Source: Raineya orbicola (GTDB lineage: Bacteria; Bacteroidota; Bacteroidia; Cytophagales; Thermonemataceae). From it: a stretch of 48,255 nt of DNA. The stretch covers positions 1 to 48,255 of the forward strand of contig NZ_NKXO01000029.1 of the NCBI RefSeq assembly GCF_002843425.1. The letters run 5' to 3'. Below, in pieces: positions 25,009-33,695 of this stretch. The translations under genes were made by a program, and so were the position numbers. Every line of letters begins with the position of its first letter. Positions within the stretch are counted from its first letter, which is position 1. The notes below the pieces were generated by a model that saw only the letters and a program-made list of their open reading frames with translations, did not search any database and was not told where the DNA came from.

Positions 25009-25979
25009 AAAAAGTTTTAGTTTGTGGTGCAGGTGGCTTTATTGGGGGTCATCTGGTAAAAAGATTAAAGCAAGAAGGTTTTTGGGTGCGTGGGGTAGAT
25101 TTGAAGCATCACGAATACACTCAATTGCCTGCCGATGAATTTATTATTGGCGATTTGCGTGACGTACAAGTATGTAAAGAGGTTTTGAAGGATATTGATG
25201 AAGTTTATCAACTTGCCGCTGATATGGGAGGAGCAGGCTATATTTTTACAGGAGAAAACGATGCCAATGTAATGCACAACTCGGCTACTATCAACCTAAA
25301 CATTGCCGATTTGGCTGTAAAAATGGGTGTAAAAAAGGTATTTTACTCATCTTCGGCTTGTATGTATCCTGCCTATAACCAAGAAGATCCTGATAATCCG
25401 AAATGTTCCGAAGATTCTGCTTATCCTGCCGCTCCTGATAGCGAATATGGCTGGGAAAAACTTTTCAGCGAAAGGTTATTTTTGGCGTACTATCGCAACT
25501 ATGGCTTGGAAGTTCGCATAGCTCGCTTTCATAATATTTTCGGACCTGAAGGCACTTGGCAAGGTGGTAAAGAAAAAGCTCCTGCCGCTATCTGCCGTAA
25601 AGTAGCCGAAGCAGAAGAAGGAGGCTTTATTGAAATATGGGGAGATGGCAAGCAGACGCGTTCTTTCCTTTACATTGATGAATGTATTGAGGCAGTTCGC
25701 CGACTAATGGAATCCGATTTTACGGGTCCTGTAAATATTGGTTCAGAAGAAATGATTAGCATCAATGGATTAGCGGAACTTGTAATGGATATTGCAGGTA
25801 AAAAACTTACTATCAAAAATATACCCGGTCCCGTAGGTGTGCGAGGCAGAAATTCTGATAATAAGCTAATACGTGAAAAATTAGGTTGGGATTATACAAT
25901 GACACTCCGCCAAGGGCTTGAAAAAACTTATGCTTGGATAAACCAGCAGGTACAAGCCAAAAAGAAAGTTGCGGTGTAG
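25005..25979 (+). CDS. GDP-mannose 3,5-epimerase homologue
   Basis: A 324-residue extended short-chain dehydrogenase with the NAD motif GAGGFIGG (8-15). It closely follows the plant enzyme GME, which converts GDP-D-mannose to GDP-L-galactose and GDP-L-gulose. Catalytic positions keep the same spacing: Cys119 (SSACMYP), Tyr148 and Lys152 (YGWEK), Lys191 (GGKEKAPAA) and Arg280 (GPVGVRGRN), corresponding to Cys145, Tyr174, Lys178, Lys217 and Arg306 of Arabidopsis GME. Other shared stretches are LAADMGG, RFHNIFGPEGTW and TRSFLYIDECIE. It is translationally coupled to the GT26 gene, so the product sugar probably enters a surface polysaccharide. Bacterial relatives may prefer other nucleotide sugars. 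Confidence 0.85.
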   Translation: MKKVLVCGAGGFIGGHLVKRLKQEGFWVRGVDLKHHEYTQLPADEFIIGDLRDVQVCKEVLKDIDEVYQLAADMGGAGYIFTGENDANVMHNSATINLNIADLAVKMGVKKVFYSSSACMYPAYNQEDPDNPKCSEDSAYPAAPDSEYGWEKLFSERLFLAYYRNYGLEVRIARFHNIFGPEGTWQGGKEKAPAAICRKVAEAEEGGFIEIWGDGKQTRSFLYIDECIEAVRRLMESDFTGPVNIGSEEMISINGLAELVMDIAGKKLTIKNIPGPVGVRGRNSDNKLIREKLGWDYTMTLRQGLEKTYAWINQQVQAKKKVAV

Positions 25980-25997
25980 TAGGTTTGCTTGGCTTTC

Positions 25998-26037
25998 AAC
26001 CAAACGGATATATCCAAGCAGATATGTTCGTTTGGTT
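25998..26037. terminator. Hairpin between convergent epimerase and propeller-sensor genes
   Basis: Arms AACCAAACG (25998-26006) and CGTTTGGTT (26029-26037) form a 9-bp perfect stem, with partial pairing of GATAT/ATATG inside. It sits 18 bp after the epimerase stop and overlaps the stop codon of the minus-strand gene. A bidirectional terminator is the likeliest role; U runs are weak on both strands. Confidence 0.5.
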
Positions 26038-28618
26038 ACACCAAGTCATCTTCGGGGTTACCGATTTCATATTCAATTCTATTGAAGCGAGGAGGTTCTT
26101 CTGGAATTTTAATGGCAGGTTTAGCAGGAAACAGATAATTTTTTAAGGCTTTTTCAAAAGGGGCAATTAGCGAAGCCAATACTACGTTGGCAATTACTTT
26201 GAAAATAGGAATATTGCCTGTGTAGCTTTCTACGAAGTTTTCAATATACACGCTCACAAACTCAAAAAGCATCAGCATTGTGGTAAAGGCTAAAATAATA
26301 GTATAGCGTGAATTTTTACGAGTAAGTCCTAAATAAACGGAAACAATTACCAAAGTTAAGAAAAAAGAAACCTGTGCTAAATAAAACCACCATTTTTCCC
26401 AATAGGGTAAATCTATTCTGAACTTAAACATTATAGGTTGTGGGTTCATTTCGTCATCACTATTGTAAGAACGCACATAAAATGTATAAACTCCCGGTGG
26501 TAAATTGGTATAAGTTGCAGTATTTTGCTCACTTTTTTCCGACCATTCTTTTTCAAAACCTTCTAATTTGTACTGATACTTAATTCTTTCGGGTACGGTG
26601 AAATGCACACCGACAAACTCAAAAGTGATGCTGTTTTCATTGTGAGCAAGTTTTACAGCTATGCCATCAGAAATTTCACTTAACGGAATAGCAAAATCGG
26701 GGTCTAAAAGTTTGGCATATTTGCTCCAATCAGTTTTTCGGTTGAATAGTTTGACATCAATCAGGTGTAAAGTAGGCGGGTTTTTATTAGGTACATCTTC
26801 ATAAGGTAGGTATTTTATAATTCCATTAAACGTGCCAATCCAAAGATTTTGACGAGAGTCTTTGAAAAGTGCATTGGGGAAGGTTTGCATCAGCGAAAAG
26901 CCATCTATGTAGCTGTAGTTTTTTACTTTTTTTGTTTTGGGGCTAAATCTATCAATGCCATTTCGGTGTCCTGTCCAGATATTGCCTTCACTATCAACAA
27001 TCACACTCCACAGATTTTGAGAAGCGAATCCATCTTTTTCGGTATAACATATAAAACAATTGGTATCTTTGGGGCTGGCATTGGGCTTCATTTGGCAAAG
27101 CCCATTTTCAGTAGCGAGCCAAATCGTACCTTGGGCATCTTGGGCAATAGAAAGTACAATGTTATTAGCCAAACCATTTTGGGTAGTAAAGTTTGTAAAA
27201 ATACCATTTCGGAAACGGCTCAATCCTTTGTAAGTGCCAAACCATAGATTACCTTTTCCATCGCTTAAAGCACAACGAACATAGTTATCCGCAAGCCCTT
27301 GATTTTCGGAAAAAGTAGTGATTTTCCCGTCCTTTTCAATACGAGCTACTCCTTTATCAGTGCCAGCCCATATTCGGTTTTGTTCATCTTCTACAAGACA
27401 ATAAATGGTATTATCTCGCAAACCATCGGCAGTTGTAAAATTTTTGTAACGAGTGCCGTCATATTGCCAAAGTCCTTCTCCTACCGAGCCAATCCAAAGA
27501 TTTTTTTTATCTTTGTCCCAAAGCAAAGAACGCACATTAAGGGCTTTTTTTTCAGAAAATTTTTTGCTTTTAATATCATAGGTGAGCAGACGCTCGTTAG
27601 TGCCAATCCAGATGAGTTGCTTGTCATCTTCGGTAAAAGCACGGATAGGTTTATCGTAAATGAGTGGTTCATTAAAGGTAATAAAACGTCTATTATTGAT
27701 TTTAGAAATGCCTTTATTGCTTCCAAACCAAAAATTAAAATTTTTATCTTGCCAAATACAATTGAGATTATCGCTTGAAAGTCCGTTTTGAGTAGTGAGA
27801 TGTTCTAATAAAAATCCGTCTTGCAAAACAAAAGCACCTTCATCAGATACGAGCCATACTTTACCTTCCTTATCGCAAAGTCCTGCTGAAATTTCTCCTT
27901 TGATACCTTTCAATTCACCAAAAAACTGAAATTCGCCTGAAATATTATCTAATTTGTAAGCTCCTAACGGAGTTCCAAACCAGAGATTGAGTTTTTTATC
28001 TTGAAAAATGCAATGAATAGCAGTGCTAACAATTCCATCGTGTACGTTGTAAGTCTTAATTTTTTTGCCGTCATAGCTTGCCAGTCCGTTATCAGTTCCT
28101 ATCCATAGAATATTGCGGTGGTCAAAATGAAGTGAATGAATAGTATTGTGTGGCAATCCTTGAAAGGTTGTAAAGTTAGAAAAGCGTTTGCCATCATATT
28201 TGCTCAAACCTTCGTTGGTTGCACACCAAATATTCCCGTTTTTATCTTCTAAAATAAAATTGACATCATCATCAACTAATCCATTCTTTTCAGTAAAAAC
28301 TTCAAAATGTTCGCCGATAAGCCTTGCGATACCCTGACGAGTAGCTACCCAAATATGGTAGTTTTTATCTTCAATGACACACTTGACGAGATTGCTGAGT
28401 AGCCCTTGCGTAGTGGAATATTTGTAGAACTTTCTGCCGTCAAATTTACAAACACCGCCTTGGGTAGCAATCCAGATAAAAGAATTATGGTCTTCGGCGA
28501 TATAATTAACATTTTCTTCGGGCAGTCCTTCAATCAAACCATAATGCCGAAATGGATATACTTGTGCCACTGCGGGCAAAGCCAAAATCCAAGCCAAAAA
28601 TAACAGGTATCTCATCAT
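26036..28618 (-). CDS. Reg_prop/Y_Y_Y periplasmic propeller sensor without kinase domain
   Basis: The 860-residue product has a signal peptide (cleavage near ALPAVAQ), then about 14 short repeats of the form 'D..NIWxATxxGLxxYDGxxFxxxTxxxGLxxN' that build two beta-propellers (about 25-620), and a Y_Y_Y immunoglobulin-like domain (about 650-736, ending YTFYVRSYNSDDE). In the hybrid two-component systems of Bacteroidota this head is followed by a histidine kinase or an adenylate cyclase. Here it is followed by about three transmembrane helices (744-825) and a short cytoplasmic tail, with no HisKA, HATPase or receiver. It is cotranscribed with the upstream lipoprotein gene (11-bp gap). It may signal through a separate kinase. 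Confidence 0.85.
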   Translation of the reverse strand: MMRYLLFLAWILALPAVAQVYPFRHYGLIEGLPEENVNYIAEDHNSFIWIATQGGVCKFDGRKFYKYSTTQGLLSNLVKCVIEDKNYHIWVATRQGIARLIGEHFEVFTEKNGLVDDDVNFILEDKNGNIWCATNEGLSKYDGKRFSNFTTFQGLPHNTIHSLHFDHRNILWIGTDNGLASYDGKKIKTYNVHDGIVSTAIHCIFQDKKLNLWFGTPLGAYKLDNISGEFQFFGELKGIKGEISAGLCDKEGKVWLVSDEGAFVLQDGFLLEHLTTQNGLSSDNLNCIWQDKNFNFWFGSNKGISKINNRRFITFNEPLIYDKPIRAFTEDDKQLIWIGTNERLLTYDIKSKKFSEKKALNVRSLLWDKDKKNLWIGSVGEGLWQYDGTRYKNFTTADGLRDNTIYCLVEDEQNRIWAGTDKGVARIEKDGKITTFSENQGLADNYVRCALSDGKGNLWFGTYKGLSRFRNGIFTNFTTQNGLANNIVLSIAQDAQGTIWLATENGLCQMKPNASPKDTNCFICYTEKDGFASQNLWSVIVDSEGNIWTGHRNGIDRFSPKTKKVKNYSYIDGFSLMQTFPNALFKDSRQNLWIGTFNGIIKYLPYEDVPNKNPPTLHLIDVKLFNRKTDWSKYAKLLDPDFAIPLSEISDGIAVKLAHNENSITFEFVGVHFTVPERIKYQYKLEGFEKEWSEKSEQNTATYTNLPPGVYTFYVRSYNSDDEMNPQPIMFKFRIDLPYWEKWWFYLAQVSFFLTLVIVSVYLGLTRKNSRYTIILAFTTMLMLFEFVSVYIENFVESYTGNIPIFKVIANVVLASLIAPFEKALKNYLFPAKPAIKIPEEPPRFNRIEYEIGNPEDDLV

Positions 28619-28629
28619 TCGAAGGGCTA

Positions 28630-29004
28630 CTAATAGGCATTTTTGTTATTTTTCTTGCTTTTGGTATCAGTTTTAGAATTACTATTTGGGTTTTTCTGAT
28701 TTTTTTCTAAAAAAGCAAGTTTAGCTTCTAAGTCTTTTATCTTTTTTTCCAAAGAAGCTATCAGTTCGTCTTTGGCATTTTTAGAGGCAGAAGTGAGTTT
28801 GCGAAGGTCTTGAGTAAGTGATTTTTTTTCAGCTTGCAAACTTTCAATTTGCTGTTGGAGGTTTGTAATGGTGGCTAGGGCTTCTTTGAGTTCTACTTCT
28901 TTGGCATCATAACTTTTTTGTAAGGCTACATATTTTTTATTGGAAACGCAAGAAAACAAAGCAAAAGCCGAAAAAATCAAAAATAATAAACGGGTGTGTA
29001 GCAT
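28630..29004 (-). CDS. Small coiled-coil lipoprotein
   Basis: A 124-residue protein with a lipoprotein signal (LIFSAFALFSC, lipidated Cys19), then a long helical coiled coil (about 25-105) rich in Lys, Glu and Leu heptads, and a polar Asn/Lys/Ser tail. This resembles the stalk part of OmpA-linked lipoproteins, but the OmpA-like domain is absent. It is likely periplasmic and membrane-anchored. The gene lies 11 bp upstream of the propeller sensor on the same strand, so the two form an operon and might form a complex; that link is inference. Confidence 0.78.
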   Translation of the reverse strand: MLHTRLLFLIFSAFALFSCVSNKKYVALQKSYDAKEVELKEALATITNLQQQIESLQAEKKSLTQDLRKLTSASKNAKDELIASLEKKIKDLEAKLAFLEKNQKNPNSNSKTDTKSKKNNKNAY

Positions 29005-29087
29005 AGTTTTGTAATTAAGATTTTAGGGATAGCATAAACACTTTGTTTTCCAAAACAACAAAATTTATTTTGGAAAAACAAGTAAAA

Positions 29088-29118
29088 TTTGAAATTGTTT
29101 TGGGAAAAGGTATTTTTG
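29088..29118 (+). promoter_or_regulatory. Promoter of the double DUF445 gene
   Basis: TTTG at 29088-29091, a 19-bp spacer, and TATTTTTG at 29111-29118. The ATG follows at 29153. Confidence 0.68.
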
Positions 29119-29152
29119 CAAAAATACTCTGAATTTCAAAATATAGCAATAG

Positions 29153-32100
29153 ATGCTCGGAGAAATATTTAGCAAAATCGCTTCGGGAGCAGTGGTAGGC
29201 TATACTACCAACGACCTTGCCGTCAAGATGCTTTTTCGCAAAAAGTTTGGTTTGGGCGGGATTGTTCTCAAAACACACCAACAATTTGTAGAAAATATTA
29301 GCAAACTTGTGGAACGTGAAATTATCAATCACCACACGCTTGCTAAAGAATTTGATAGCCCTGCTTTCAAAAATGCTATTGAACAAAGTGTTCAAGATTT
29401 TTACACCGAGCATTTGAGTCAAATCCTTCAAAATACTCATTTTGCCGATATTCCGCTTGCCGAAAATTCTTGGGATAATTTGAGCGAAGTGCTTTGCCAA
29501 ATTTTACAAATACAATTGCAAAGCCACTTACAACATTTTTGGCAGTTTATAGAAATCAAGGACTTACTTTCTGTTCAGCAGATTGAGCATATCAGTCAGT
29601 ATATTAGCGAAAAAATAGCTGAGTTACCTTCGGAGATAGATTTGGAAAGTTCTTTACAACGTCTCATTCAGGGGGTTAGTGAAAATAGCTTGCAAGATAT
29701 TTTTGGAGAAATTTTTGTACAAAGGCTCTCTGAAAATGTGCAGAAAATCATTGCAAGTTATTATGATTTTTTACTGCAAACCCCTTCTGAGGTTCTCATA
29801 CCTTTTTCGCAAGCATTTTTACGAAACATAGAAATTGAACGTTTTGTAAAACTTTTTTCTCAAAGCCTTACTCAAAAAGAAATTGACCAACTCATTTCAG
29901 TTGAGCAGTTTCATCTGATTGTTGCAGAGGTTTTGAAGCAAATTCATCAACTTCTTAACTCTCATAAAGGGAAACTGATTACCCAAACGCTTGCTAAATT
30001 TGTAATAGAAACGCTCCGTAACGAGCATACTACCATTTTTGAACTGCTCAATCCTTCCTTAGAGCAAGAATTTGAAAGTTTTTTACGAAGACATCTGCCT
30101 CGTATTTTACGGAGGTTCATTGCATATATTCAAGCCCAAAAAAGCAAAATAGATAGTCTTATAGACCAAACCTTCCGAGATAATACACAATTCGCCCTGC
30201 AAGAGTGGCTTTTAGATATTTTTATTGGCAGTGTGAGTGAGCAGGCTCAGGTAGTACGGCGAATTATTGAATTTATTGAAAACTACGATACGGGCGAGCT
30301 TGCCCAAATGGTTACGGAGTATTTGATTAGCTATCTGAAAGGCAACACTATCAGCGAAATTATCAAAAAAATAGATAATCAGAAAGCAATTGATTTTCTT
30401 ACAGAAAGTTTGCTCAAAAATTTCAACGAAATTCTTTCTCAAATACAACCTATTCATTTTGATAGATACTTACAGCGAAAAATTGCTGATTTTATTAGCT
30501 CTGCACAGGTAGAAGTTTTTTTGCAAAAACAGATTCAAAAGATTCGTGAAAGTGCTTGGCTTCACAATCTTTTACGAGAGCTTCGCTTTGAAAAAATTCT
30601 GATTGCCAAAATTCAGGAAAAACAAGAAAATTTTACTAAAACTGCCCTAAAAAGCATTTTTTCTGAAACCAAATTCAACGAGCTTGCTCACTGGCTTTCG
30701 CAAAAAGCTCAAAAAAAACTACAAGAAAAGGAGGTAAAGCAGAAAATTCAAGATTTTTTGAAAATACAAATTAGCAAAAATCTTGAAAAAGTACAATTAC
30801 AGAATTTTTTCTCCGAAGCTGAAAATCAAGAATTGGCTGATAAATTTACGAAACAACTTCGTAAAGTGTTGAAGGATTATTGGCAAAATATTCATCAGGA
30901 AAACCTAAAAAAATATCTCCCTTTCCTGAATGCAGATGTTACTTTACATCAGAAAACTGCTGATTATCTACAAAAAACCTTGCTTTTAGAACTTGAAAGC
31001 CTACTTAAAGGACGCATAGAAGCCCTTGTGAAGCAAAATCTTGCCCCCTTGCCTCCTGAACGCATACGCGATATGGTAGAGAATTTTATGGGTAGGGAAG
31101 TGGCTCCCATCAATGTACTGGGAGCTATCTTGGGGGCAGGGGTAGGCGGGATACTTGCCGCATTACCTACTTTGTCAAATCCTTATTGGGCAAATACTTT
31201 GAACGGCTTGGTCTATGGCATTACGGGTTATGGGACAAATTGGCTTGCCTTGCGAATGATTTTTCGTCCTTATGAAGCCAAGCGTATAGCAGGGCTGAAA
31301 TTACCTTTTACGCCGGGCATTATCACTAAAAATAAAAGTCGTTTTGCTCAAAATATGGGCAAATTTGTTCAGCAAAGCCTTTTGAATCGTGAAAGCATTG
31401 TCAATAATTTTCACGGAAGCCGAAAAGTATTGAGAGATTCGCTCCTGCGAATGATTGCCCAAGATGATTATGCTCTTTTGCAAAGAACGCTTACGCAAAA
31501 CGAAAAAGCTATCAGTGAATATTTGCAAGCAAAAGCCAATTACTTTCTTGATAATCAGCAAGAATCAATTTGGAAAAGTATAGAAAAACAACTGCAAAAG
31601 TTACTAAAAAATAATTTGAGCAACTTAGATACCAGCACGCTCAAAAATGCAGTCAAGACGCAAATCAATTCGCAAAAAATGCTTTTGCAAAATGAAAACG
31701 TACTTACAGAAATTTTAGGACTTGGCAAAAAAGCCCCCAAACACCTTGCCGACCTTCTGCCCGAAGGTACTTGGGAAACTACCGAAAAGCTATTAGATAC
31801 TTTTCTCAAAGAAAATATAAGCCGTTTTGTAAAACAGGAAAATACTCATTTGTGGCTTCCGCCATTGCAAAACTATCTTTGGCAGGAATATCAAAAAATT
31901 ATCATACGTAAGATTTCCGAAATTTTACACAAAAATCAAATAGAAGAACTAAAAACGCAATTTGCAGACTTTTTACGCAAGCAAATGCGTAGCGAAAAAA
32001 CACAAGAAAAAGTTTTTGAAGGGGTTTCCAAAAGGCTATACAGCGAAATTCACCCTGAACGAAAAATTAGTGAGTTGTTGGGAGGAAGAATCATTGATTT

Positions 32101-33238
32101 TCTGCGAGAGAATGCTATTTCGCTTGTAAAAAATCTTATCCAAAAAGGCTTAGATTGGCTCAATGAACACAAAAGAGAATTGGCTAATGAAGTGTATGAA
32201 CGTGCCTATGAGGAAAACCGAGCGGCGTTTATTTACAAAACGGTTATCAGAGAAACGGTTTTAGAACTTTGTGAATATGGCATACCTCGTTTTTTCCGAC
32301 AGCAAATGCCTGAAATTGAACTTACTTTGGAGCAAGAAATTGATAAAATCGGGCAAATTCAACTATCCGAACTCAATATTCGTGCAAATGACGAGGCTCT
32401 CCGCCGATGGATTAGCAATTTTCTGAATAATCAAGATTTACAGCACACCACAGGCAAAATTGCTGAAATTTTCTTGGAATATAGCCTTTTGGAAACGCCA
32501 CTTTTAGATTTTGTGAAAAATGAGGATATTTTAGGTTTGAAAAATCTTTCGTCAAAATTTGCCCCTGAAATTGCTTTACTGCAAAGTCATTTAGAGTATT
32601 TATTGAACGAAAAACCTATTTTTACGCAACATACTGCTCATTTTATTACGCAAAATATGCGAGCCTTTGCCGAAAATTACGCTCAACACTGGATTAGCGA
32701 GGATAGCACCCTCATTGCCCGAAAAATTGCAGAGTATATTTTGCAGAGCAAAGTATTTGAGGAAGAGAAAAATAAATGGATTGATGAGGCTTTTCGCTTG
32801 TTCAAAGCGGAAAGTTTGGAAAATTACTTGCAAACGGAAACTTTACTAAGCGACTTACATCAGGCGTTTGTTAAAATTATTCAAAAACCCGAAGTGAGGA
32901 TTTTTTTGCAAGAACGCATTTCTGCGATTACTCACGAGCTATTGCCTAAAATCTTGCCTAATATCTCGCCTTCTACCAAAGAATATTTGGCTTTTCAAAT
33001 TTTAGAGGCGGTCTTTGAGGCGTTAGACGATAATTTGCCCCAAATTTTGCTTTCTATTGATTTGCACCGAGTGGTAGTGGAGGAAATAGAAGCAATGCAC
33101 CCCAAAGAAGTAGAAGCACTTTTTTACAGCTTTGCGTCAATTTATTTCCGCGAACTTATCAATTATGGGTTTGGCTTTGGGGTAGTTTTTGGCTTGGCTA
33201 TGGATGGTTTTTTGCAAGGAATAGCTATGTTTTTCTAA
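29153..33238 (+). CDS. Giant tandem DUF445-family membrane protein
   Basis: The 1361-residue product contains two copies of the DUF445 entry motif. The first, GYTTNDLAVKMLF, is at 16-28, right at the N-terminus. The second, GYGTNWLALRMIF with LPFTPGIITKNKSRFAQNMG after it, is near 690-735, preceded by a glycine-rich membrane segment (GAILGAGVGGILAALP). The C-terminus ends in a further membrane segment (FGFGVVFGLAMDGFLQGIAMFF). Between them lie long amphipathic helices with many short I/L-x-x-I/L and Q/K-rich repeats. Ordinary DUF445 proteins are about 400 residues, with an N-terminal and a C-terminal membrane hairpin around a helical domain. Function is unknown. The gene has its own promoter and no operon partner. 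Confidence 0.82.
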   Translation: MLGEIFSKIASGAVVGYTTNDLAVKMLFRKKFGLGGIVLKTHQQFVENISKLVEREIINHHTLAKEFDSPAFKNAIEQSVQDFYTEHLSQILQNTHFADIPLAENSWDNLSEVLCQILQIQLQSHLQHFWQFIEIKDLLSVQQIEHISQYISEKIAELPSEIDLESSLQRLIQGVSENSLQDIFGEIFVQRLSENVQKIIASYYDFLLQTPSEVLIPFSQAFLRNIEIERFVKLFSQSLTQKEIDQLISVEQFHLIVAEVLKQIHQLLNSHKGKLITQTLAKFVIETLRNEHTTIFELLNPSLEQEFESFLRRHLPRILRRFIAYIQAQKSKIDSLIDQTFRDNTQFALQEWLLDIFIGSVSEQAQVVRRIIEFIENYDTGELAQMVTEYLISYLKGNTISEIIKKIDNQKAIDFLTESLLKNFNEILSQIQPIHFDRYLQRKIADFISSAQVEVFLQKQIQKIRESAWLHNLLRELRFEKILIAKIQEKQENFTKTALKSIFSETKFNELAHWLSQKAQKKLQEKEVKQKIQDFLKIQISKNLEKVQLQNFFSEAENQELADKFTKQLRKVLKDYWQNIHQENLKKYLPFLNADVTLHQKTADYLQKTLLLELESLLKGRIEALVKQNLAPLPPERIRDMVENFMGREVAPINVLGAILGAGVGGILAALPTLSNPYWANTLNGLVYGITGYGTNWLALRMIFRPYEAKRIAGLKLPFTPGIITKNKSRFAQNMGKFVQQSLLNRESIVNNFHGSRKVLRDSLLRMIAQDDYALLQRTLTQNEKAISEYLQAKANYFLDNQQESIWKSIEKQLQKLLKNNLSNLDTSTLKNAVKTQINSQKMLLQNENVLTEILGLGKKAPKHLADLLPEGTWETTEKLLDTFLKENISRFVKQENTHLWLPPLQNYLWQEYQKIIIRKISEILHKNQIEELKTQFADFLRKQMRSEKTQEKVFEGVSKRLYSEIHPERKISELLGGRIIDFLRENAISLVKNLIQKGLDWLNEHKRELANEVYERAYEENRAAFIYKTVIRETVLELCEYGIPRFFRQQMPEIELTLEQEIDKIGQIQLSELNIRANDEALRRWISNFLNNQDLQHTTGKIAEIFLEYSLLETPLLDFVKNEDILGLKNLSSKFAPEIALLQSHLEYLLNEKPIFTQHTAHFITQNMRAFAENYAQHWISEDSTLIARKIAEYILQSKVFEEEKNKWIDEAFRLFKAESLENYLQTETLLSDLHQAFVKIIQKPEVRIFLQERISAITHELLPKILPNISPSTKEYLAFQILEAVFEALDDNLPQILLSIDLHRVVVEEIEAMHPKEVEALFYSFASIYFRELINYGFGFGVVFGLAMDGFLQGIAMFF

Positions 33239-33695
33239 AAATAATTACATAAATTCTTTGAAAAATTTAATTTTTGAAAAAAGTTTGAAAAAAGTTTAGG
33301 CTTGCTATATCATTGCACCAAGAAATTTTTGAGCTCAAAATTTCGAGTTTTATGTTTAAATATTTAATAACACAGAGAGAAAAAGATTATATTCTGATTT
33401 TTTTGCAAATAGCAATTGGTTCAACAGGGTATTGGAATAAAAACTTATACAAATGGAATAACTTGTTTTCTCAAAATTCGTCTTGAAGATGTTGTGGCTT
33501 AGGTGGCAAAAAAGCAATCAAATCTGATATTTCTGGTGAAGTAGGACGAATTGCTGGTGCCATTGTTGGAGATTCTGTATCTTTTGGAGTTTTAGCCGTG
33601 CGAGGTTGGGCTGTAAGATTAATCAGTAGAGAGATAGGTGTTTTCCGCTAAATCTGTAGTTGATGATTTATTAAATTATTCTAATCCATAAGTTT
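33239..33695. other. AT-rich stretch without an intact gene
   Basis: After the DUF445 stop there is an 11-bp tandem repeat of GAAAAAAGTTT (33276-33297), an AT-rich palindrome TTTTGAGCTCAAAA (33327-33340), and a short open frame with no start codon (33487-33651, listed separately). No terminator with a GC-rich stem is visible. The codon pattern looks degraded, so I read it as a scar beside the IS remnant. Confidence 0.5.
33487..33651 (+). pseudogene. Remnant frame encoding a Gly/Ala-rich segment
   Basis: Fifty-four codons open after a TGA at 33484-33486 and end at TAA 33649-33651, without ATG, GTG or a plausible start. The translation includes GGKKAIKSDISGEVG followed by RIAGAIVGDSVSFG, a glycine-zipper-like hydrophobic stretch of the kind found in bacteriocin-like or pore-associated peptides, and ends VRLISREIGVFR. 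The biased composition suggests a former coding region. No function is claimed. Confidence 0.3.

Noticed and set aside
27299-27778. 159-codon plus-strand open frame
   Set aside because: It is the antisense shadow of the Reg_prop repeats at 26036-28618; its own pseudo-repeats come from the propeller repeats.
26036-28618. Regular spaced repeats suggestive of a CRISPR-like array
   Set aside because: The periodicity comes from protein-level propeller repeats and the DNA units are divergent. No CRISPR repeats or cas genes are present in the window.
33327-33340. Palindrome TTTTGAGCTCAAAA as an operator
   Set aside because: It stands in degraded AT-rich sequence with no adjacent gene start, and such short AT palindromes are expected by chance.
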